From: Nitrospirota bacterium
GTDB lineage: Bacteria; Nitrospirota; Thermodesulfovibrionia; Thermodesulfovibrionales; UBA6898
Length of the DNA stretch: 64,000 nt
Assembly (NCBI GenBank): GCA_016215155.1
Contig: JACRLQ010000008.1
Location: 702-64,701, forward strand
Direction of reading: 5' to 3'
Position 1 is the first letter of the stretch. Each line of letters starts with the position of its first letter. Shown one piece after another: positions 23,962 to 30,662 of this stretch. Below the pieces are notes generated by a model. That model searched no databases. It was not told the DNA's origin and worked only from the letters and a program-made list of their open reading frames with translations. Made by a program: the position numbers and the translations under genes.

Positions 23962-26433
23962 ATGACCGTAGAACTTACCATCAACGAAAAAAAGATAACT
24001 GTCGAAGAGGGGACGACCATCCTCAAGGCCGCCCAGCAGAACGGGATAAAGATCCCCAACCTGTGTTTCGACAAGAGGCTTAGGCCCTATGGAGGCTGCA
24101 GGCTCTGCGTTGTCGAGGTCGAAGGCCAGCCCCGGCTCTTCGCCTCCTGTTCGACCCCGGTCGCTCCCAATATGGTCGTAAAGACGGACACCCCGAAGCT
24201 CAAAAAGGCCCGGCAGACCGTTTTGGAACTGCTGCTGGTCCACCATCCTCTTGACTGCCCGATCTGCGACAAGGCGGGAGAATGTGACCTCCAGGACCTC
24301 GCCTTCGAATTCGGAAAGCCCGAGGGCAGGTTCATACGCCACAGGAAGGCGATGCCGCCGGATGTCAGGGGACCGCTGGTCGAACTGACCGCAAACCGCT
24401 GTATCCTCTGCGGCAAGTGCGTGAGGATATGCTCCGAACATCAGGGACGCGCAGCGCTGGGACTTATAAACAGAGGGTTCTCTACGGTAGTACAGCCCGC
24501 CTTCGGCGAGATCCTCGAATGCGACTATTGCGGCCAGTGCATCGACATATGCCCGACAGGCGCCCTCCTTTCGAAGCCCTTTAAGTTCCAGGCACGGGCA
24601 TGGTTCCTTGAAGAAAACGACACGATATGCCCCTTCTGCGGATGCGGATGCACACTCACGCTGGGCGTAAGGGAAGGGAAGATATTGAGGTCAAGGGGCA
24701 GGGAAGACACGGGCAGAAGCGACGGCAACCTCTGCGGAAGGGGCAGGTTCGGCGTGGATTACATATACAGCGAAGGCCGGCTCAGGACCCCCATGATAAA
24801 AAAAGACGGTGTCCTTACGCCTGTCTCCTGGGACGAGGCCTTGGCCTTCATAAGCGAAAGGCTCAAGTCCATAATGGCAGCCCATGGCAAGACCTCTGTC
24901 GGGGCGATCGGATCACACAGGTGCACAAATGAAGACAACTATATGTTGAGGAAGTTTATGGTGAACGTGGTCGGGTCGGCCAACATGGATTCGTCCGCAG
25001 CCTTCGGCTATTCAAAGGTCCAGAAGGCCCTCGAAAAGGCCTTCGGGACAAAAAACCACCCGATCTCACTCAAGGCCCCGCTCGGAAAAGACGTCATATT
25101 CATCGTCGAGTCGGACATAAGCATCACGCACCCGATATTCGGCCTCAATATACTTCAGGCAAAAAGGGAAGGCTCCAAACTCATCGTTGCCGATACCAGG
25201 GAGACGAAGCTTACCCGGCACAGCACCAGCCGCCTGAAGATGAAACAGGGGACATCGGTGGCGCTTTTAAACGGGGTTGCGAAGATCATCATAGACAAGA
25301 ATCTGTTTAACAGGGAGATCGTCTCGAAGATGAGCGGCTTCGCGGAATTCGCGAAGGCGTTGGCCCAGTATACTCCCTCACATGTCTCGAAGATCACGGG
25401 AATCCCCGAGGAAACGCTCGTTGAGACGGCAACCGCCCTTGCCAGGGCAAAAAACAGGATGATCGCCTTTACCGTGAGCGTCAACGAAAACACCAAGGGC
25501 GCCGACCTGGTGCTCGCCGCCTCGAACCTCGTCATACTCCTTGGGGAAGAGACGGACGCACTTCAGATACCCGCCGAATATGCAAATACCTACGGCGTCT
25601 ACAAGGTCGGAGTAAGGCCTGATGCAGACGCGCCAAACGGCAGGGACCTGTTCGGGATGCTCTACGAACCGGGGGCCCTCAAGGCGCTTTACATCATGGG
25701 CGAAGACCCGGTTTCCGCCTTCCCGTTCAACTCGAAGATAACGGCGAACCTCACCGGTCTGGACCTCCTGGTGGTGCAGGACATAGCGCTTACCGACACG
25801 GCAAAGCTCGCGGACGTTGTCCTCCCTGCGGCGGCATGGGGAGAAAAGGACGGCACGTTCATAAATGCCGAGGGAGTGGCGCAGGACCTGAAAAAGATTG
25901 TGGATGCGCCGGGGCAGGCCCTTCCTGACTGGAAGATCCTGAGGAACCTTTCCCTTGCGATGGGCAGGGAGATCGCGGTAAGAAATATTTCCGACATAAC
26001 GGCGGAGGTCATGGGCCAGACAAGGGAAGGTGAGCAGACCTCAGACATCAGACAATTCAACCCTGTGGCTTATACGCCACAGGAAGAGCCGGACGAGGGA
26101 TATCCGCTTTCGCTTATTACAAGAGACGTGCTCCAGCATTCAGGCACCATGTCCACGCGCTCGAAGTCGCTTGACCTTGTGGTGTCCGAGGCCCTGGTTG
26201 AGATCAATACCGGGGATGCGAAAAGGCTCGGGGTATCAGACGGCAGCCACGTAAAGATATCGTCGAGGCGGGGCGCCGTCTATCTTAAAGCAAAGGTGAC
26301 GGATGCGGTGCCCGAAGGAAGTGTATACGCTCCGCTTCACTTCCCTCACGGGAAGATCAATTCTCTTATCTATCCGTCTGAAAACGGCGCCGCGGGGGCC
26401 GAGGCAGTCAAGGTCGAGGTGGCCGGAGGCTGA
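23962..26433 (+). CDS. NuoG-like Fe-S/molybdopterin-fold subunit (no catalytic Cys/Sec)
   Basis: 823 residues, paralogous to nuoG at 11003-13585. Cluster motifs in order: [2Fe-2S] CFDKRLRPYGGCRLC...C, HHPLDCPICDKAGEC, CILCGKCVRIC, CDYCGQCIDICP, CPFCGCGC with LCGRGRFG downstream. A molybdopterin-oxidoreductase-like domain and a C-terminal barrel (VLQHSGTMSTRSKSL) follow. Formate dehydrogenase has Cys or Sec in its N-N-x-D-x-C-A-R-x-C/U motif; here the segment reads ANMDSSAAFGYSKV with no Cys or TGA, so formate oxidation is not expected. Probably an electron-wire or adaptor subunit of an NADH:acceptor oxidoreductase. Last gene of the operon; an intrinsic terminator follows. Confidence 0.92.
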   Translation: MTVELTINEKKITVEEGTTILKAAQQNGIKIPNLCFDKRLRPYGGCRLCVVEVEGQPRLFASCSTPVAPNMVVKTDTPKLKKARQTVLELLLVHHPLDCPICDKAGECDLQDLAFEFGKPEGRFIRHRKAMPPDVRGPLVELTANRCILCGKCVRICSEHQGRAALGLINRGFSTVVQPAFGEILECDYCGQCIDICPTGALLSKPFKFQARAWFLEENDTICPFCGCGCTLTLGVREGKILRSRGREDTGRSDGNLCGRGRFGVDYIYSEGRLRTPMIKKDGVLTPVSWDEALAFISERLKSIMAAHGKTSVGAIGSHRCTNEDNYMLRKFMVNVVGSANMDSSAAFGYSKVQKALEKAFGTKNHPISLKAPLGKDVIFIVESDISITHPIFGLNILQAKREGSKLIVADTRETKLTRHSTSRLKMKQGTSVALLNGVAKIIIDKNLFNREIVSKMSGFAEFAKALAQYTPSHVSKITGIPEETLVETATALARAKNRMIAFTVSVNENTKGADLVLAASNLVILLGEETDALQIPAEYANTYGVYKVGVRPDADAPNGRDLFGMLYEPGALKALYIMGEDPVSAFPFNSKITANLTGLDLLVVQDIALTDTAKLADVVLPAAAWGEKDGTFINAEGVAQDLKKIVDAPGQALPDWKILRNLSLAMGREIAVRNISDITAEVMGQTREGEQTSDIRQFNPVAYTPQEEPDEGYPLSLITRDVLQHSGTMSTRSKSLDLVVSEALVEINTGDAKRLGVSDGSHVKISSRRGAVYLKAKVTDAVPEGSVYAPLHFPHGKINSLIYPSENGAAGAEAVKVEVAGG

Positions 26434-26465
26434 TTTTAGAGGCTGATTTTATTTGTTGTAAAGAG

Positions 26466-26501
26466 GGCAGGCAGACTTTGATATTTGCCTGCCTTTTTTT
26501 T
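26466..26501 (+). terminator. Intrinsic terminator of the kinase/NuoEFG-like operon
   Basis: GGCAGGCA (26466-26473) pairs with TGCCTGCC (26486-26493) across a 12-base loop, followed by eight T residues. It lies 33 bp after the NuoG-like stop. Confidence 0.85.
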
Positions 26502-26507
26502 GGTTTT

Positions 26508-26738
26508 CTATAAGGAGTTCCACTCCGTCGGCATCAATGTTCGACCAATAATCCCTTCTACTTCTTTAATCATCATTTTAAGTTGAGGGACAGAATATTC
26601 GTCATTCGAAGGAATGGCTAAACGATGTTGACTGAAAACCATAAACTGGTGCCTGGTCCCCGAAAAAGGCCCCTCAAACCCGAGTTTGCGCACACGACTT
26701 ATAAAATCGCGACGCTTACAGGGCGTCCACTGATTCAC
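26508..26738 (-). CDS. hicA: HicA-type mRNA interferase toxin
   Basis: 76 residues, HicA/YcfA family: KRRDFISRVRKLGFEGPFSGTRHQFMVF followed by RLAIP and a C-terminal LKMMIKEVEGI helix. The His in GTRHQF is the catalytic His position of the family. Somewhat longer at the C-terminus than the shortest members. The start overlaps hicB by 23 bp, so the order is antitoxin first, toxin second. Confidence 0.85.
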   Translation of the reverse strand: MNQWTPCKRRDFISRVRKLGFEGPFSGTRHQFMVFSQHRLAIPSNDEYSVPQLKMMIKEVEGIIGRTLMPTEWNSL

Positions 26739-26988
26739 GGGAAGGTTCTTTATTTAAGTCGAGTTCTCCGATGACAGGAAGCGGGTGCCCAAGCTTTATA
26801 CCGACAAAGATCCAGTCCTCAAGGGTAGCATGCAACTCATCCTCGCATTCGCGCAAGGTGGTCCCAAAAGACAAAACCCCTTTGCAGACAGGTATGCGCC
26901 CGGCATATGTTCCATCGTCAAGCTTGTCGTATACAGCCTGTGCCAAGGCCTGCTCAACATATTCGCTCAAGATGAATCGTACAGTCAT
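26716..26988 (-). CDS. hicB: HicB-type antitoxin
   Basis: 90 residues. LDDGTYAGRIPVCKGVLSFGTTLRECEDELHATLEDWIFVGIKLG is the HicB partial RNase-H-like fold. The C-terminal DNA-binding helix is short or absent. Paired with HicA by overlap. It would block the toxin and repress the pair. Confidence 0.8.
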   Translation of the reverse strand: MTVRFILSEYVEQALAQAVYDKLDDGTYAGRIPVCKGVLSFGTTLRECEDELHATLEDWIFVGIKLGHPLPVIGELDLNKEPSRESVDAL

Positions 26989-27507
26989 ATTGATTTAATA
27001 TTACCATTTTTATCAAAAAAAGTACCCGCTACCGCAAACTTCTGTTTGACCGAACAAGCTATGTGCCATGATTATTATTCCCCGGGAACTTATTTCAACC
27101 ATCTTGACAATAGCATGAACTTAAGGAAAAGTACAGAAGAATAAAACGAAAAAAGAAGAATAACCGCGCGTTTTTGAAGAACTGGCTGCAACTATCTTAA
27201 CAGAAGACATCCCCTTAGTTTTTGTCGCCTTTCTGCGTAAAACAACGTCTGCATCATACTGCCTGTTTTTTGTTATTGTCGATGAACAACCCCGCGGCAA
27301 GCTGACGGGGTATCCCGAATATCCGCGCCCTTGAGAGGAGGGCCTAAGGGGAGGGTAATATAAATCAAAGCCGTAGCGAGCTTCGTGGAATTAGACCCAG
27401 AGATTAAACGAATGGCTTCCCCGATCAAGTTTACCCGCCTTCGGCAGCGCCAAAGGCGACCAGGGTCGGGGAATGACGGAAATATGCAGCGGGGGATAAT
27501 TAAAATG
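26989..27507. other. Gene-free intergenic region
   Basis: About 520 bp with no convincing gene on either strand. It holds degenerate short repeats (for example CCCTTGAGAGGAGGGCCTAA near 27330) of the kind scattered between genes in this genome. The open frames crossing it are extensions of frames antisense to neighbours. Confidence 0.5.
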
Positions 27508-28335
27508 TTATTTCTTTGCTGCCTTTTCGCATACCAGGCGGAAACCCAGATCGTCAAATTTATAGCCGCCGGTGCCTGAGCCTTCGGGCTCGCATAAGGC
27601 ACGAGAAAACGCAATCCCCAAATCTCCCGCCCATACGGCGCCACGATAGGAATTTCTCATGTCCTCGCCGGAATCACGCCAGCTGCCGCCCCGCACTACA
27701 CGCGCATCGCCTGACTCAGGGCCCTGCGGGTTATCCTTCGGGCTTTTCGTATAGAAGAATTCTCCGTATTTGTCCTCGACAAACTCCCAGACACCGCCGG
27801 TCATATCATAAATCCCGAGTTCATTAGGCTTTTTCTGCCCGACCGGGTGAAGTTTCCCTTCGGAGTTACGGTCAAACCATGCGTATTGTTCGAGATTCCC
27901 CGGTTCGTTCGTTCCCGCCCAGTTATCCTTTTTCCCGCCGCCCCTCGCGGAAAACTCCCACTCCGCCTCGGTGGGCAGCCGGCATTTATTCCCGGTCTTC
28001 TCGTTGTACTTTGCGATGAAGGCCTGCACGTCGTCCCAGTTTACATTCTCGACAGGGCAGTCAGGGCCGCAATCCCTGTTTACGGAGGGATTATTGCCCA
28101 TAACGGCTTCCCACTGCGCCTGGGTCACTTCAAATTTTCCGATATAAAAATCATTCACGCATACGTCATGGACAGGCTTTTCGTCGCTCTGGACATCCCG
28201 AAGGGTGTCCCCCATCCTGTAACATCCGCCCTTTACAAGCACCAGCCCGATGTCAGGGACATCGGCAGCCGCCGCGGCGCCCCATGAGAAACCCGTGATA
28301 AGGAAACACATAATAATTATTATCCTGTTCGTCAT
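27508..28335 (-). CDS. Secreted formylglycine-generating-enzyme-like (FGE-sulfatase) domain protein
   Basis: 275 residues with a signal peptide ending near AAAAAD. The rest is one SUMF1/FGE domain: LVKGGCYRMGD, FYIGKFEVTQAQWEAVMG, PVENVNWDDVQAFI, CRLPTEAEWEFSARGG, GIYDMTGGVWEFVED, RVVRGGSWRDS and the closing DLGFRLVC. Most bacterial members of this fold are not true sulfatase activators but are often secreted and of varied function. The Cys pair of genuine FGE is not evident in the GGSWRDSG region, so enzymatic activity is doubtful. An AAGGAG lies about 11 bases before the ATG. Confidence 0.85.
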   Translation of the reverse strand: MTNRIIIIMCFLITGFSWGAAAAADVPDIGLVLVKGGCYRMGDTLRDVQSDEKPVHDVCVNDFYIGKFEVTQAQWEAVMGNNPSVNRDCGPDCPVENVNWDDVQAFIAKYNEKTGNKCRLPTEAEWEFSARGGGKKDNWAGTNEPGNLEQYAWFDRNSEGKLHPVGQKKPNELGIYDMTGGVWEFVEDKYGEFFYTKSPKDNPQGPESGDARVVRGGSWRDSGEDMRNSYRGAVWAGDLGIAFSRALCEPEGSGTGGYKFDDLGFRLVCEKAAKK

Positions 28336-28489
28336 AACGTGGGCGCTCCTTTATCGTTCTGTTGTGTCGACATACGCTGGTCTATATTTTATGTGCGGTC
28401 CGGTATTTAATCAAGCCGATTATTCCCAAACTCCCCGTCTTGTAAGGAGGGGCCTCCCGAAGGGAGGCGTGGCTTGCCTGATGAACGGA

Positions 28490-28678
28490 TTATTTCTTTT
28501 CGAGAATTATCCTGTGTCTGATAAGTGATATTTCACGTATTTCGCCTTCGAAGACCTTCTGCTCCCCGAAGAGGTTTTTAAGGTAGATCTTCCCCTGTTC
28601 AGGCCTCATTATATCGACGTTTTCAAGATATAACTCCTCATTCCCCTCGCTGTACACATAGGCGTTGGCCTCACACAT
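28490..28678 (-). CDS. cooT: CooT-type small nickel-binding protein
   Basis: 62 residues. It begins MCEANAYVYSEGNEELYLENV, with Cys2 as the nickel ligand known for CooT, and ends FGEQKVFEGEIREISLIRHRIIL. CooT assists nickel insertion into carbon monoxide dehydrogenase; family members occur widely in organisms with CODH. No CODH gene is in this window, but metF/metV at 45-46.7 kb fit a Wood-Ljungdahl context. The start overlaps the DUF3842 gene by 8 bases. Confidence 0.85.
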   Translation of the reverse strand: MCEANAYVYSEGNEELYLENVDIMRPEQGKIYLKNLFGEQKVFEGEIREISLIRHRIILEKK

Positions 28679-29087
28679 GTCCTGCCTCCTTTATCTTCAT
28701 GATCATCGACTCTATCGTATGGGGGAGAGGCTCCCTTGAGATCCCGACGATCTCGACCCTCTCCTGGTTCAGCGGCAGAAGGACCTTTCTGGCTTCCGAT
28801 GAAATAATCGCGGCCGCCATCTTCGCGGTCAATTCCCCGAGCATTGCGTCAGGCAGGACAACACTGAGGGGGCCCACGATGATGTCCACCCGGGAAGAGT
28901 TCCATATAATCGCGTTTTCCCCGGTCGCGCCCTTGTTGGCCCTCTGCTTCATCATGGCAGAGGTCGCCGCTGCGTTGGTTCCGAGGGCTATTATCTCCAT
29001 CTCGTCCCTGAACTCCTCCTTGAGCCTCTTGACTATCAGTGCGCCGATACCGCCGCCCTGTCCGTCTATTACTCCGACCTTGACCAT
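28671..29087 (-). CDS. DUF3842 family protein
   Basis: 138 residues. It starts with a nucleotide-binding-like strand-loop (VKVGVIDGQGGGIGALIVKRL) and includes IALGTNAAATSAMMKQRANKGATGENAI and the PDAMLGELTAKMAAAI segment, the DUF3842 pattern. Biochemical role unknown. Overlap with cooT suggests a joint function, perhaps in nickel handling; that is inference. Confidence 0.8.
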   Translation of the reverse strand: MVKVGVIDGQGGGIGALIVKRLKEEFRDEMEIIALGTNAAATSAMMKQRANKGATGENAIIWNSSRVDIIVGPLSVVLPDAMLGELTAKMAAAIISSEARKVLLPLNQERVEIVGISREPLPHTIESMIMKIKEAGHV

Positions 29088-29233
29088 AATTGAAGTATAA
29101 GAAATCCGCTGACTTCAGTCAAATACATAATCGCCAGTGCATACAGGCAGGGCCGGACGTCTCCCGTCTTTGACACTTCATGAGAAAATTGCGATAATAT
29201 GGATCAGATATATTACTGAAGGGATGGATCTTC

Positions 29234-30628
29234 TTGAAAAGACAGGAAATTGCCGTACTCGCTGATGAAAAAAACATTCTTTTCCTCGAAGATTTCTTCA
29301 GTAAAAGAAAAGGATACAGGCCCCATTATTTCGACCGGCCGTCTCTGTTTATAAAATTTGTGCGTGACAACCCTCCGACGGCAGCCGTACTGTCCGCGCG
29401 ATACGTCAAAGCAGTCTCCGAAATACTTCCTTCCTGCCCTTCCATAGCGCTCATCAGTAAAGACATAGAAAAAACCATTAAAGAAGCCATGGCGCGGAAG
29501 GTGCACTGTTATATATACACTCCTTTTATGGAGGTGGACCTCGAACATAAACTCGGTCAGGTCACGGCTGAAAAAAGAATCCTGTCGGCGCTTGAGTCGA
29601 GAAAGAAGGAGCTTGAGTCGGTGGTCGATCTGATGCACCTCATTTCCGAGACCCTTGATTCCAAGGAACTGCTCTTCAGGATTGTCAGGAAGATATCGGA
29701 GCTGATCAGCGTCACACGATGTTCGATCATCAGAATCGACTGGAGACGGATGACCGCCTTTGTCGTCGCAAGTTTCGAAAACCCCTCCTTCAGGGGCGTC
29801 GAACTGGATTTGAACAAATACCCTGAAATTCTTGCGGCCCTCTCGTCCAAAAAAAATGTAATAGTGAAGAATGTCACGACAGACCCGATTATGTCCGGGG
29901 TAAGGGAGACGATATCTCCCCTCGGCATACGTTCGATACTTGTCGTGCCGATATTCCACCGCAACAGCATTATCGGCACGCTTTTTTTGAGGACCTCCAG
30001 GGCGCAAAACAGTTTCTCGGAATCCGAAATCAACCTGTTAAACAGCCTTGCCCGGGCCTCGTCGAACTCTCTTTATAACGCATTTTTGTTCGAACAGGTC
30101 GAAGACGAAAAGGCAAGACTTGAGAAACTCTCTATAACGGACTATCTCACCGGGATATACAATATCAGATATTTCTACCACAGGATATCAGAGGAGTTCA
30201 GCCGGGCGCAGAGATATGCGTCTTCACTGAGCTGCCTGATGCTGGACATAGACCATTTCAAAAAGATAAACGATACGTATGGACACAAAACCGGCGACCT
30301 GATCCTTAAGGAGTTTGCCTCGCTCCTTAAGAAGTCCTCCAGAAAGAGCGATGTCCTGGCCAGATACGGGGGGGAAGAGTTTATTCTGCTTCTGCCGGAG
30401 ACCACTACCGCGGGGGCCGTCTGCGAGGCGGAGCGGATAAGGCTCTGCATAAATAAACATGTTTTCAAAAGCCTCAAGACCAGGAGGGAGATAACCATCA
30501 GCGTCGGCATCGCTTCATACCCTCATCCGAGGATCAAGACCCATGACGACCTTATTGCCTCTGCCGACACTGCATTGTTCGCCGCCAAAAACAGCGGCAG
30601 AAACAAGGCGGCGATCTACGACAACTGA
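29234..30628 (+). CDS. GAF-GGDEF diguanylate cyclase
   Basis: 464 residues. The N-terminal 110 residues resemble a degenerate receiver without a clear phospho-Asp. A GAF domain follows (about 140-285), then a GGDEF domain with the intact active motif ARYGGEEFILLLPE and the product-inhibition I-site RKSD five residues before GGEEF. It should make cyclic di-GMP under feedback control. The first codon is probably TTG at 29234, preceded by GAAGGGATGG. Only 34 bp separate it from the next gene, so the two may be co-transcribed. Confidence 0.9.
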   Translation: MKRQEIAVLADEKNILFLEDFFSKRKGYRPHYFDRPSLFIKFVRDNPPTAAVLSARYVKAVSEILPSCPSIALISKDIEKTIKEAMARKVHCYIYTPFMEVDLEHKLGQVTAEKRILSALESRKKELESVVDLMHLISETLDSKELLFRIVRKISELISVTRCSIIRIDWRRMTAFVVASFENPSFRGVELDLNKYPEILAALSSKKNVIVKNVTTDPIMSGVRETISPLGIRSILVVPIFHRNSIIGTLFLRTSRAQNSFSESEINLLNSLARASSNSLYNAFLFEQVEDEKARLEKLSITDYLTGIYNIRYFYHRISEEFSRAQRYASSLSCLMLDIDHFKKINDTYGHKTGDLILKEFASLLKKSSRKSDVLARYGGEEFILLLPETTTAGAVCEAERIRLCINKHVFKSLKTRREITISVGIASYPHPRIKTHDDLIASADTALFAAKNSGRNKAAIYDN

Positions 30629-30662
30629 CCGCCCTGCCGTTTCAGCATCGAAACAGTCCGGA

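Noticed and set aside
11003-26433. Genome-wide reading of TGA as an amino acid
   Set aside because: nuoG and nuoJ end with TGA in normal overlapping positions, so TGA is a stop here.
23962-26433. Formate dehydrogenase alpha subunit
   Set aside because: The catalytic Cys/Sec position reads Gly-Tyr (AAFGYS), with no TGA, and no FDH-specific residues are seen; NuoG-like is the safer call.
21940-26433. NAD-linked [FeFe] hydrogenase HydABC
   Set aside because: No H-cluster Cys motifs occur in any protein in the operon.
27508-28335. True sulfatase-activating FGE
   Set aside because: The Cys pair of genuine FGE is not evident and no sulfatase gene is nearby.
30543-30662. N-terminal extension of the tRNA nucleotidyltransferase fusion
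   Set aside because: These bases are the end of the GGDEF gene; the DHH domain starts naturally at the ATG at 30663.
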